Assembly: GCF_001949145.1 (NCBI RefSeq)
Contig: NW_019091605.1
Location: 113,396 to 155,722 of the forward strand
Origin: Acanthaster planci
Lineage: Eukaryota > Echinodermata > Asteroidea > Valvatida > Acanthasteridae
Reading direction: 5' to 3'
DNA: 42,327 nucleotides
The first letter of the stretch is position 1. Every line of letters begins with the position of its first letter. This document shows, in pieces, positions 12,701 through 22,012 of this stretch. Under the pieces are notes generated by a model. The model saw only the letters and a list, made by a program, of their open reading frames with translations, ran no database searches and was not told the origin of the DNA. The translations under genes and the position numbers were made by a program.

Positions 12701-15700
12701 TTTGCGGCTTCGATGCAAAGGGTAGGGTTTTACTCTTCTGTTCTGATGGAAGTACCTTTTTGTTGACAGCCGATGGAACTGTGATCAGAGCTTTCAGGTA
12801 CGATTGCGACAATGCAACCGAGCCGTTTACAACCGTTGAAATCACTGAGCTGGTAAGCTGTGCTAATTTTGCTCAAATGTAGCCACGCTGCACGTGCCTG
12901 TAAGCACTCGGTCTCCTCACAATGTGGATGCAAATTATGCCATGGGAGGGCGCTTCGTTGTACTGGCCAATAAGTTGCACACATTTGGGGTTTGTTAGTT
13001 TCGCGCGGATCATGAGGATCTCGATCAGCGATCCCAAAGGTGGTGCGCTCGATTCATTAGGCGGGTTCTGGTGTCGATGAACCAAAGTCATCACTGAATG
13101 ATCGCCGTCCCGATCCGAATGCCTTTTTTTACACCATGACTAGGCTGCAACGTCTGTGAGAGCAAGTTCGGTAGGCCACAGACTGTCAACCAATGGTCGA
13201 TTTTGACTGGTAACCTGTATGTTACCAGGCACTAGGCTAAATCGATCAGTAATTTAATTAATGGTTTATTAATGAATGTCACTGATCGAACTTTCTCACA
13301 GAGCCCACTTTATACTAATGTATCTCTCATGGCGTTCTGATGCAGTTCTTTGTTCTTGCATATGTTAAGCAATGGCAGCGGGTAAGATACCATCCCCTTT
13401 GAAAATTAATTGTCTGTTAAGGGTACATACAGGTTATTTCTAAAACACCTACGACAGATGCGTGCCACTTCCGCCTTGTTTTCGTGTAATCGCGCAGGGT
13501 AATTAAAAATAGTCGTGCTTAGCAAGCAATAAGTAAACATCGATGCAAAGGTTTGTTTAAAACATTAGCTATTACAGTTGCTGTATCCACTCAAGGCTAC
13601 TAATGACATTGTAGTTAGCCGGCAGAACCAGACCAGCAAATTTAGTGGTTGTTGGTTAACAACGGTGCAGATGAAGTGCATGGTGAAGTCTCCGTAAGCG
13701 ATATCTTGTTAACCTACCACTTTATGTACAGTGGTTGTCCCAAAAGTGTGTACAGGGGAAAAAGCCCTGTGTACACAGAGACAGTGAAAACCACTGGGTA
13801 AAAAGATATTAATTTTGTGACTTCCTAAGACCCTACTTAACACCAATGACTGTACATTTGTGGATTTTCATTATAGGCAAATATTGGGCTGCAAATAGTT
13901 GGTACTCAAACTCACGAGTCGGCTTATTATCAGGGTGACATATATCAAAATGTATTCGTGCATGTCTCAGCTGTTGTGTTTCATGCCCTTGAAAGGGGAC
14001 AGATGGAACCACCGTGACAGGGCTGGAGCTGATCACTGGGGGCTCTCGCAAATTTCTGGTGGTGACGACGGAAGAGAGTGTCATCTCATGGCTACTCTCC
14101 CCAATGTAAGACTGTAGGGTGGGTTAGATGAGGTTGGTTTGGTGGGGCGTGGTTTGGTATTGGTTTTTGGTTTGGTTTAGTTACGCTTAGTTTAGTTTAA
14201 TTTGGTTTGTTTTGGCTTAGTTGGTATAGCATGGTTTGGTTTGGCTTGGTTTCGTTTAGCTTGGTTTGATCTAGTTTGGTTTGGTTTTGCTTGATTTGGA
14301 TAATTGGTTTGGTTTCGGTTAGTTTAGTTTGGTTGGGTTGGGTTGGCTTTGTTTAGTTTGATTTAGCTTGGTTTGGTTTGGTTAGGCTTGGTTTGGTTAG
14401 GCTTGGCTTGGTTTGGCTTAGTTTGGTTTGGCTTGGTTTGGGTTAGTTTAGTTTGGTTTGATTTGGCTTGGTTTGGCTCGACTGGCTTAGTCAGGCCCGT
14501 AGCCAAAAGGGGGCCCGGAGGGGCCGCCCCGCCCCTCCAGGGAGCAGCTTGCCCCCACAAGCACCCAAATTATCTATTGTTCTTGTGACATGCCCCCACC
14601 TGGTACTATGCTCTCCTCCCTCCCCCTCCACAATGCCTGTAACTGGCGATGAGGCTGGTTAGTTTGCTCGTTAAATCACCATTCCACTCGGCTATTTTAT
14701 CTCTCTTTTTAAACTATAAGCAATGGACGGTTCCCATTAAGTCGAGTACAGGCCCACAATATAACTGCACAAAACATTGTGATGTCACTCCACACACTTC
14801 CGAGCCGCAAACCAATCCCGTATTCGCACAATTTAATTTTGAAATGGTCGCTATTATTGTCCATTTCAGCTCTCCAGACATTTCAGTCACACCACAAAAA
14901 ATATCCTCAGCTCGCTATGAAGATGAATGTAAAATCAAGGGACCAGACTGTTCGTGGAATGGCTCAAACTGTTCTTGGTAAGCACCGATTCAGCTGTGAG
15001 CAATGATTTATGACACAAAACTCAATAAATTGAGCTTTGTGGGCACGCTTGCATGTTGGAATATTGATTATCAACGCAGTACAATCCGTGTACGTTTCGT
15101 TCATTTTCGATTTAAAAACAAATCTCAAGGAACAATTCGTCTCCCGTTTTTTAACATGAAAACAAAAATTGATGGAAGTCTTTTCTCGTTTTTCCAATTA
15201 AAAACGAAAAAAGAGAAATAATTCCGTTTCTTGTTTTTTGTTTCAAGAATGAAAACGATTTTTTTTTATTTGTAAATGTGAAAACGAATGACAGGTTAAT
15301 TTTTCGGTAAACCTTTTGAAGAACAGTTAAATTTTCATTAGGTAGGATTACAACGTCTGAGTTTGTAGCTCCCGTATTTCGTGAATTAAACATGTCTGAA
15401 ATAAAAGATTCCATTTAAGTCGTTGCTAACGAAGGAAGGAAGCCAGAGCAGACTCAACAAGAATTTTCTCACATTCTGAAAAGCAACTACACTCGAAGAA
15501 GTACATTGCATTGATGATCTCTACAAATATTAGGTGTGTATAAATTGCCGGTATCACAATCCTTTTTCCAACTCTTTCATTTTCAAATTTAAAAAAAGAG
15601 AAACGACCTGATTTTCGATGTTTTTTTTTCATTTTGAAATTGAAAAACGAATAAACGAAATGTTAACGGACCTGTTGGCTGAATTTGCATCTGTCGTTTA

Positions 15701-18700
15701 ACTACATGTACGGGGGGCGGGGTCAAGCAGTGGGTCCGACGCGTGCCCCCCCCCATATACACCACCACCCTCGCGCACCCCACCTGCATGCACCCCACCC
15801 TCATGTACCCCCACCCTCATGGACCCCCAAGTTGAATCTTTATAATGTACACAACTTCGGACGTGTTTTCAGTCCCATTTTATCGGTTACCGGTGCCCTC
15901 AGAAAAAAAAAATGTGTGCACCGCGGGAACCCCTACAAATTTTTACCCGTTACGCCACTGTTGCGATTTAAAGTTCTTCGGTTTGGTTAAGTCATTTTAA
16001 TACCCCCATACATCTGTTTACATGCAAATGAAAAACCGTGTGATGCAAAGTCTGCAGAGTCACATATGTTCAGAATGAACACGGTGAATGCAGAGATGTA
16101 AAACAGCTACCGTAATAACAAACAAAGCCACAACTGAAGTTCAGTACAGTGATACACCCATCGTGCCACGAAGAAATGTCTTTGACGATGGCTTGTTTAG
16201 GCTTCGCAATGGGCCTATTACATAAAAAAACAGCCATTTCTAATGAGCAGAAGCACCGAGCTAGGCAGAAGCCTCATGAAGTAGAAGAAAAAGGAAAAGC
16301 AACCGCAGAAAAAGTAAAAATAACTTATTGCTTTGACCAAGTACTTTTTCTCAAGCTTGTCAAGCAGTTGCTTGTGTGGTCTTAACATTCCAGATATGCA
16401 GTGAGGTGTGCTTTAAAGCGAAGGCTGTTTAGCTGCGCATCCCCACACACTTTCCAAAATGGCTGCACAGAGTAATGATCAAACTGCTGACAAATGTGAC
16501 CAATAGCCGAGTGTAGTTTGGGTCAAGCTCATCCAAAAACACTTCTTCGCACCTTAGGCCTAGCCCGGACCTCTCAAACAGGCGTAAACATGGTAACATT
16601 TTCTCTGATGTCTCGCATCTTTGTACTAAGCAAGAGGTCAAGCTACCATGTGCAAAACTTCTAACACAATGAGTAAACGCTGAATGAACAAAGGGTTGTT
16701 TGTATGTATAATTCGTTTTACAGCAAAACTCATTACTTGTAAGCAAATGCTACTTACATAAGCGATTGCTTAAAAGAAGAAGCAAGTGCTTGTCAGCAGT
16801 TACTTATTTTATATACAAAATCGTAAACCGGTAAGCAAAAGCTTAGAAAAAGCAATTTCTAGTTTCTATATATGTATCCGGCCCAATGGTCTGACTTTCT
16901 CCATCGCTGGAATGACATGTACATGTACACTGTTGCCTTGTGTTTTGGTGCGGGTGAATTACAGCTTTTATTTTATTTGGTTTTGATATCAGTGCACCTG
17001 CAGATCCGAATTGTGTCATCGAACAGCAAAGACGTAAGTGCATTTAAGCTTTAATAGTCACTGACAACCTTGACTTGAATTAAGTCTGCATGTTGGGCGG
17101 AGGGGGGCACCGGGGGCTGTGCCTCCTTCCCCAAGAGCCAACAAATTATAAACTAAAACCAAAATGAGCGAAAGGCGCTTTTGGCTCCATTTATTCCCAA
17201 GCACCAAGCCTCACCCCCCAGAAAGATCATTGAAGGCTACACGAATAAGTTCTAAAGTTTGTGGCCCCACTATCATGAAATGTAACTCTAATAGTCCGGT
17301 AGCATCTCGTGACAAAAACGGGAGAATTTCCCCCCGTTACCGAAAATTTGCAAAACTGGCCGAAAGTTTCCGAACCCATGTTTTCTGATTTTCTGATATA
17401 CAATTCTCATTCCTGATCTTAAATAGCTTAGAACAATGTGTAAATTTCTGGCGTGCTACAAGATTCTTACAATCTTCATTATCCTAATTTATGGTTTTTC
17501 CTAATTGGCATACCTTCTGACAACGGTTAACCTATTCAACTATTAACAGACATACATGTACACTCTGAATCACAGACATTTCGTTATCGATCTTAGATTA
17601 CGTTATTTTCTACATTCATTAGCGGCAGCTGCCATACTTATATCGTTTTCCTAGACAGCTCTGTTCAGGCTCCTGCACCTGAAGCTTTGTGGACCTGAGG
17701 CGTTGTGGACCTGACGCGTTCAAGTTAAATTGAAGCACTGCAGTGCATATATTGCTCGTCAGCTTCTGATTTCATATTTCTCTGACACTGTTGGACTTCG
17801 TATTAATCTAACAACTTCAAAGTCAGGTGGTGAAAAAATAGATGAAGCCTCTGACAGAGACGAAATCGAATATTTGGTAAACTGCCACATGTTGAATTTT
17901 CAGGTCTGGGAACCAGCCTGACGTAAGCAAGTTGGAATAAGAACTATATTTCACCATGGTTAACTCGTTTTCACTGAAAGCATGCTACTAGTCATTAATT
18001 CTTACAATATGGGCATTTCACAATAGTGCGCCTCCAAGAGTTTGCAACACGTTGGCCAGTCATTGTGCGCGAAATCTGTCGACCCAGTGTGCGTTTGGAA
18101 AGAGTAGATAGATTTCGCGCGTCGTGATTAGCCAACGCGTTGCAAACTCGCGTAGGTCTCCTGTTGTGAATCGCCCGTAGTGACTCATTAATTGTGATAG
18201 GTCGGCATATGCACACCACGAACAGGTTGTTCGGGTGACAGTTCACTACAGAGCGCCAGAAATGTTGAACTTCATGACACTGAACACATTCTTCTCCAAG
18301 AGCGTGTTGGGACATGAGACTAGCAGATCCAACTCCCATCTTGAACCTTGGTCTCTCTTTTTGGTAACTTTGATATGCATTGGTCATACCAATTGTTTGT
18401 TTTCTCACCGCAAGTTCTCTTGCTCGTTGAAGGGGAAAATTATCTGCACAAATAATGCAACAAAATTTGAGCTTATTTCATGCTGTTTTCATTCTCATAG
18501 TTCAGTCACGTTTTATTTGCCAACAAACCCATCTTTCGTTTCGTATACTTTTGGCTGAAACACAGTTCTTGTTCAACCCACGACGAGCCGTATTGTTTCC
18601 TGTGCGAACAAGGATGTCTTCGTGTATTGTGAAGTCAATCTAGGTCCAGCGTGTTCCGACCAGTACGTCACCTTATCCTGGGCCAAAGGTCAGTGTCTGG

Positions 18701-21700
18701 ATATATTGTACTTTTTCATAACACCCATGTTTATTTCTTTCATTCACAGACATGGGACCTGGCCCAGCAGCCAGCGCTTCCTTCACCCATGACATTTCTA
18801 AAAGTAACAGTCTTTCTTATGCAAATCACGAAAACTAACGATCCCAATTTATATGATAAAGGGACTAGTTTTCGGTCTGCCGGTAAATATTGGACCGTCA
18901 GAAAGCTTATAGCTGTAAGTCCATCGCCAACTTTGAATTAAACATGGTTCCTACAAAGTATTCACTATATTTTTCAGTATAGGCGGGCTTATAATTTATA
19001 AATGTTACGCCCCAACTACTCGGGCGTATATTAAAAAATCTGGACTAGCAATGCCGGCTTAATCAGCTAATAGAGATCATTGAATCCACTAGCAGCCATT
19101 TTACCGAACCGAATACAAAGCTTGCCCGGCAAGACATACCGGTACAAAATTTGTTTTGAAATGTCTTTTTATCGTAACTGCCGTTTTTACAGTGCGCATG
19201 TACCTTTCAAAATTGATTTCTGATAACTCCAGGTAATGCCCCCTCCCCCGGGGAAAAAAACAAGAACCGTAGTTTGCTATAAAGATATCGCTAAATATGC
19301 AATGCGCTGATCCGTACTGTGTGTCTTTGGAAAGCCCATTGCAGTGTTCTGGGTTCCGATTTTTGCATACGGAATAAAACCTGTACTGCCCTCCTTAAGT
19401 TAAGATGTTTCTAATCTCAATTTGGCAGCCAGCCAAACTCCTATCACTGACGAAATGGGAGTCAGGAAATAGCTCCACATGTAGCTCCCGTATTTGGTCA
19501 CAGTGGATGATGATGTCATTGACATGGAGTAAAACCGCATAGTAAACAAGAAAACACAAGCTATGGATACGTGTACTACAGTATTAATACACAAACACTA
19601 CACATGTACATGTACGAGTCTCTAGTCAAAATACACTGAGATTCATGCTAATAACTAGTTGAGCGAGTACATGTACATGTAAATACTGAGCTCACGGAGC
19701 CCTAAATATGTCTATTCGACAGGCCTATAAGTGCAGAAAATAGCCACACACACCCCCATGAACACGTGGGCCGGTCACTTGGTGTGTTATATGTTGTTGC
19801 ATCCTTATGCGACATGTCAACATATAGTATATGCATGTATGTGTAAACAAGGCAAACTTGACATGAAACCGAATGTTATAAAGGCCTCTAAACTACTTGA
19901 AACACCTCTTGATAAGGAATGAAACTGGAATCAACTTACAGGCAATGCTTCACTAGGCGCTGTATACAGTCAGCAAGGAGCGAGAGGAAAATTTGTGCCC
20001 TGAAAATGTGGGAAAACGATGCACAAATTCACTGTGAGAAATCCACTGTCTATGGATGAGTGTAAAGCATGGTTCTCAGATTACCGGTCCAAGGAGGGCG
20101 CTATTAAGAAATACAGTGGAAGCAATGTAAACATAACAAAAACCGAACACTTTATTTTCAGTTTTCTTAGGGCACTTCGATCGTCTGAAACATGCCATTT
20201 GACCTCGTTTTCATTTGCGAATCTTCAAAGAACTTGATCAGTGCGCGAGCAAGCACATCGAAGTGGGATTGTGACTGAATCGAAATATAATTTGGACTCT
20301 GTGAATGAAGATTGAGAATTATTGCTACGAGACAGACAGTAGTCATGCAGATTAAGTCTTTATACAACTCTTCCATATGAAGCTAACAAGCCACGCAGTC
20401 TTTTAAAGATCCGGCCCCATCCAAGTGAACTCTGGCTAAACCTGTAAATCATTACTCGAATCAAATTAGTTCCCATAATCCCCTCTACCTTTGGCACGTG
20501 CAGATGACAGCGCAAGTTTTTGTGCTCGGAACAAACATTTGGCACGAGAAACAAGGTTGTCCAACGGACTACTGGAACTGAGGGTGACTACTCACAACAT
20601 CAGCAGCGGCAACTACACGTGCACAGCCCATGTGGGAGGAGTCCGAGCAGAGGCAGCGCAGGTGGAAATTGTAGTGGAGAGTGAGTCTGAGCCATGAGTA
20701 ATTACGTTTAAGAAGTCATCCGACACTCGGCGGAAGAACACCAACTTCCATCTCTAGCCAAAAATAATGCAGTAGTTTATGGTCCCACACTATTACACAC
20801 TGTAGTGTTGAATATCAGGGCTGTCGCTGTGGATTGCAAACGCACACAATTCGGGATAATCTTGATCACTGGTATGTCTGTGTTGGGCTGGAAGCCTGAA
20901 GAAAACTTTAGATTTTTAATATTCGCGTGGCCAGTGTGGTTACTCCTTTTTGCGTTCCTCTTTGATAGTAAGCTTATAGAAAATGGTTTAAAGCATCAAC
21001 TATATATGATCCTCCAGTAGCGATAGTCCTTAGAGACTCATTTTTTTAAGTGATAACATGGTCAGGAGGACATATCTCCGGAAGGCTTGATAAAAGTGTT
21101 TGATAGAATTTACTTAGAAAAGCGTTTTGGTATATTTACTGATATTCTTATTTGGCATGCAAACGCTTATGGGCAGCCCCATTTTTGTTTTAATGTTTTT
21201 GACTTCTCTATCAGAATTTTTGGTACAAAGCTAGCTCATCGGGCCCGCTGGCCACTCTGCACACGGTGACACTTTGAATATTTCAAATACCCGTTTGTTT
21301 GACTACAACCACCAAGACAAGCGCAGCACAAGCAGTATAAAGGAAACGTGCCTAGCCAACATGTCAGCCTTGTAAGAAAGGTTTGCAATGATAAGACTTT
21401 GATTGTTTTTCTCCCCAGACTGCCTTACTGAGCAAAGTCTTCAATCAAGATGTGTTTTCCATGACGAGTTGGAAGCTGCACACCAACGTAAGTGAAATCA
21501 ATCGATTCAGTGGGTTTTCCCAAAAGCACGAGAATTTCGTCTTGGACCAATATGATTATCTGATTTATTGAATCGGGATTATTTTTTTTTATAGAAAAAA
21601 CTTGGAACTTTTTGGGACTTCACGTCCCATTTCAGTCGATGTGCGCATGCTTTCAGTCAGGGGCGTATTATAGATGGAAACTTGATTTGTGTCACAATGA

Positions 21701-22012
21701 CGTCTACATCGGTCACGTGACAAAATTCAGAAGTGAAATCTTCAGAGGCTGTTGTCTTTCCCCATAATGGCGATCGAGGTGGGAACTTTTTTCGATTTAA
21801 AACCCTAGCCGATTTCGAAGAAGTTAATCGAGGAGGAAATTATTACATTTAAATGTGACCCCAAAGAAGCTGTGAATGAGTTGTAATGTGTATAATTTCA
21901 CATCTTTCATGCAGACCTAGAACAAACTTCAGGTGGCGGTATTCAAAGCAGCGTAGCCAGTGGTATGCAGAGTGGCACAGAGCAACCGGCTGAAGAGATT
22001 ATAGTCAATTGA
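542..22012 (+). CDS. Semaphorin, secreted type (sema + PSI-like + Ig), 3' 19 exons, 5'-partial
   Basis: Spliced CDS: 542-735, 1313-1381, 2512-2607, 3180-3276, 4436-4567, 5422-5561, 6447-6555, 7705-7768, 8646-8793, 11074-11281, 12770-12852, 13996-14105, 14870-14977, 16993-17033, 18566-18688, 18750-18803, 20504-20680, 21419-21487, 21915-22012. All junctions are GT-AG with matching phases, giving 705 residues and a stop. Semaphorins are extracellular guidance ligands that bind plexins. Seen: sema propeller about residues 1-483, with YVGGNETLLKL, NFIRV..LYVCGTN, YSRIARVCQSDTGG, FIKARLNCS, LCRYRMRDI and PRPGTC; a PSI-like Cys segment 503-526; an Ig domain 534-650 (C554, W571, YTC C631); then a hydrophilic tail 651-705. 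No TM helix or GPI signal is visible, so secretion is inferred. N-glycosylation sequons occur in the sema, PSI and Ig parts. The signal peptide and first exons are not in view. Family call is strong; the class (2, 3, 7 or lineage-specific) is not assigned. Confidence 0.92.
1313..1381 (+). CDS. Semaphorin exon b
   Basis: Residues 65-87, phase 0 on both sides. Acceptor after GCTTCCTTGCAG; donor GTGAGT. It encodes a short linker with one Cys (IVTCEHRSSDPE), where semaphorins have the first disulfide-bonded loop. Supported mainly by phase and position between two clear sema exons. Confidence 0.7.
1430..1601. mobile_element. 172-bp inverted-repeat MITE, copy 1
   Basis: Arms start GGGTGATTCACAA and, on the other strand, GGGCGATTCACAA. 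Both carry GAGTTTGCAAC(A/G)CGTTGGCCAATCAC further in. The core has GTCGACCC...GGGTCGAC. Homologous to 18011-18176. No clear target duplication. In the intron after semaphorin exon b. Confidence 0.8.
2512..2607 (+). CDS. Semaphorin exon c (NFIRV...CGTN motif)
   Basis: Residues 88-119, phase 0 on both sides. Acceptor TTGATCCACAG; donor GTACGA is weak. Encodes CWNFIRV followed by GRLYVCGTNSQS, the classic semaphorin 'C.NfIrvl...LyvCGTna' signature. Confidence 0.88.
3180..3276 (+). CDS. Semaphorin exon d
   Basis: Residues 120-151 plus one base of codon 152. Acceptor TTGTATTCAG; donor GTAAGC. Encodes two Cys (CSQDLVDCPR) and a proline-rich stretch, the place where semaphorins have 'g..kCPfdP'. 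Phase 1 exit fits the next exon exactly. Confidence 0.75.
4436..4567 (+). CDS. Semaphorin exon e (LYGG segment)
   Basis: Residues 152-195. Acceptor CAATTCTCAG; donor GTAAGT; phase 1 in and out. Encodes GDVLYGGDAATETFQRYSLD, equivalent to the sema 'g.LYsgT..df....i.R' strand. Confidence 0.85.
5422..5561 (+). CDS. Semaphorin exon f (SRIARVC motif)
   Basis: Residues 196-242. Acceptor CATATCAG; donor GTAGGT; phase 1 in, 0 out. Encodes PVFVGKPF, FTFYRERAEEY and YSRIARVCQ, the family's 'FV...Y.FFrE.a.e...YSRvaRVCk' core. Confidence 0.93.
6447..6555 (+). CDS. Semaphorin exon g (SDTGG...FIKARLNCS)
   Basis: Residues 243-278 plus one base. Acceptor TTCTCTCTTAG; donor GTAGGT. Encodes SDTGGP and FVTFIKARLNCSIP, matching 'D.GG......W.tFlKArL.Cs'; N-C-S is a likely N-glycosylation sequon. 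Confidence 0.94.
7705..7768 (+). CDS. Semaphorin exon h
   Basis: Residues 279-299 plus two bases. Acceptor GTTATTTTCAG; donor GTAGGT; phase 1 in, 2 out. Encodes DVLWTDTNGDPEAYAVFTS, equivalent to the sema 'vyavFtss' strand. Confidence 0.88.
8285..8456 (+). repeat. G-rich repeat starting CAGTGGCATAACTAGGGGGCAC
   Basis: Several GGGGGCAC blocks after CAGTGGCATAAC. The sequence GTTACGCCACTG at 15949-15960 is the same terminus in opposite orientation, and 14490-14610 and 17095-17150 have similar G/C-run composition. Probably ends of an interspersed element. Confidence 0.4.
8646..8793 (+). CDS. Semaphorin exon i (LCRYRMRDI, PRPG)
   Basis: Residues 300-349. Acceptor GTCCTGTTTCAG; donor GTATGT. Encodes ALCRYRMRDIMQLFDEGEYK and, at its end, TDPRPGT. 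These match sema 'SAvCvy.m.di...F.g.yk' and 'vP.PRPG.C'. Confidence 0.94.
8873..8935 (+). repeat. Dispersed repeat fragment (pair with 22352-22411)
   Basis: Shares AAGCCATG, GTC(G/A)GGAGTGTTC(A/G)TTTT and TAGCGA(T/C)GC with the reverse complement of 22352-22411. Confidence 0.5.
9022..9043. repeat. Perfect 8-bp stem hairpin
   Basis: CAGCGCCC-AAAAAA-GGGCGCTG in the 2.3 kb intron after semaphorin exon i. No function is implied. Confidence 0.6.
9100..11073. other. Intron sequence without recognised content
   Basis: Remainder of the largest semaphorin intron. AT-rich, with TACATGTA at 10648 and 10740 and an NRF1-like GCGCATGCGC at 9841; no coding pattern found on either strand. Confidence 0.6.
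11074..11281 (+). CDS. Semaphorin exon j (largest sema exon)
   Basis: Residues 350-418 plus one base. The first codon is the Cys that completes PRPGTC. Acceptor TTTCTTTACCAG; donor GTAAGC. Contains a proline-rich insert (EPAPGDQPPPPD), then FTSLAVDFDHGCLYYFGT, the 'lt.i.vd......vlflGT' strand. It follows the longest intron of this gene (2280 bp). Confidence 0.92.
11690..11775. repeat. Short repeats GACCC-(R)GAAA-GGGTC
   Basis: Four imperfect copies of (GACCC/AACCC)..GAAA(A)GGGT in 85 bp; each can form a tiny hairpin. In a semaphorin intron. Confidence 0.6.
12120..12260. repeat. TATCGGT repeats with a 32-bp perfect palindrome
   Basis: TATCGGT(T/C) occurs several times. At 12205-12236 a perfect palindrome centred on CTGCAG has AAATTAACCGATACTG as its half. 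In a semaphorin intron. Confidence 0.8.
12770..12852 (+). CDS. Semaphorin exon k (GTVIRAFRY)
   Basis: Residues 419-446. Acceptor TTTTGTTGACAG; donor GTAAGC; phase 1 in, 0 out. Encodes TDGTVIRAFRYD followed by the sequon NAT, equivalent to the sema 'd.G.v.Kv' strand. Confidence 0.86.
13996..14105 (+). CDS. Semaphorin exon l (last propeller blade)
   Basis: Residues 447-482 plus two bases. The acceptor is an AG inside GAAAGGGG, with a modest pyrimidine tract. Donor GTAAGA. Encodes TVTGLELITGGSRKFLVV, like the 'pi..l.l.....lyvgs...v.qlpl' end of the propeller. Confidence 0.78.
14131..14491. repeat. Degenerate (GGTTT)n microsatellite
   Basis: About 360 bp of TTTGG/TTAGG/CTTGG pentamers, starting 25 bp after the donor of semaphorin exon l. 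It makes spurious open frames on both strands. Confidence 0.95.
14870..14977 (+). CDS. Semaphorin exon m (PSI-like, part 1)
   Basis: Residues 483-518 plus two bases. Acceptor TTGTCCATTTCAG; donor GTAAGC. Encodes DECKIKGPDCSWNGSNCS, with three Cys, a Trp and two overlapping sequons. Position and 'DC.W' recall 'DPyCaWd', but the cysteine spacing is not that of a normal PSI domain. Confidence 0.75.
15080..15675. repeat. A/T-run-rich block, possible decayed inverted-repeat element
   Basis: TCCGTGTACGTTTCGTTCATTTTCG at the left and a relative of it reversed at the right (TCCGTTAACATTTCGTTTATTCG). Inside are many AAAACGAA/TTCGTTTT words. Boundaries uncertain. Confidence 0.35.
16993..17033 (+). CDS. 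Semaphorin exon n (41-nt microexon)
   Basis: Residues 519-532 plus one base. Acceptor AG at 16991-16992; donor GTAAGT. Encodes CAPADPNCVIEQQR with two Cys. A second AG 11 nt downstream exists but would give a stop at the junction (TG|A). The chosen site keeps phase 2 in and phase 1 out. Confidence 0.62.
17641..17886 (-). mobile_element. MITE related to 35521-35755, older copy
   Basis: Matches the reverse complement of 35521-35755: shared CTTCAAAGTCAGGT, AAAAAA(C/T)AGATGAAGC and end TCGTTTTCC, with many differences. Target duplication not visible. In a semaphorin intron. Confidence 0.6.
18011..18176. mobile_element. 166-bp inverted-repeat MITE, copy 2
   Basis: Same arms as 1430-1601: GTTTGCAACACGTTGGCCA at the left, its partner TGGCTAATCACGACGCG arm at the right, and outer ends GGGCATTTCACAA / GGGCGATTCACAA. 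In the intron between semaphorin exons n and o. Confidence 0.8.
18566..18688 (+). CDS. Semaphorin exon o (Ig domain, first half)
   Basis: Residues 533-573 plus one base. Acceptor GGCTGAAACACAG; donor GTCAGT. Encodes VFVYCEVNLG and YVTLSWAK, supplying the first Ig Cys (C554) and the core Trp (W571). Confidence 0.85.
18750..18803 (+). CDS. Semaphorin exon p (Ig domain, middle)
   Basis: Residues 574-591 plus one base. Acceptor TTTCATTCACAG; donor GTAACA. Encodes DMGPGPAASASFTHDISK. It is split from the previous exon by a 61-nt intron. Reading through that intron changes frame and meets a stop, so splicing is needed. Confidence 0.78.
18804..20503. other. Intron sequence, nothing coding seen
   Basis: Intron between semaphorin exons p and q. 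It holds a GTTACGCCCCAACTACT fragment at 19004-19020 identical to the end of the MITE at 37143-37481, and three TACATGTA copies at 19607-19681. Confidence 0.6.
20504..20680 (+). CDS. Semaphorin exon q (Ig domain, end)
   Basis: Residues 592-650 plus one base. Acceptor TTGGCACGTGCAG; donor GTGAGT. Encodes LELRVTTHNISSGNYTCTAH, the Ig 'L.i..v...d.G.Y.C' signature with the second Ig Cys (C631), and two sequons. Confidence 0.92.
21419..21487 (+). CDS. Semaphorin exon r (C-terminal tail)
   Basis: Residues 651-673 plus one base. Acceptor TTTCTCCCCAG; donor GTAAGT. Encodes NCLTEQSLQSRCVFHDE with two Cys, which could form an intra- or intermolecular disulfide, as tails of dimeric semaphorins do (inference). 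Confidence 0.8.
21915..22012 (+). CDS. Semaphorin exon s (terminal exon and stop)
   Basis: Residues 674-705 and TGA. Acceptor CTTTCATGCAG. Encodes a Gly/Ser/Gln-rich stretch ending EEIIVN. It is neither hydrophobic (no GPI or TM signal) nor strongly basic (unlike class 3 tails). Confidence 0.82.

Noticed and set aside
14363-14588. Open frames on both strands with KPNQTKPNQ and VWLGLVWF repeats
   Set aside because: They are translations of the (GGTTT)n microsatellite, not proteins.
17645-17720. A possible extra semaphorin exon after CGTTTTCCTAG
   Set aside because: The AG belongs to the end of the MITE at 17641-17886, the phase-1 frame soon meets TGA, and exons n and o already join in phase.
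21087-21269. Open frame with IKVFDRIYLEKRFGIF, considered as a reverse-transcriptase relic
   Set aside because: No catalytic motif or neighbouring RT pattern; low-information AT-rich frame in an intron.
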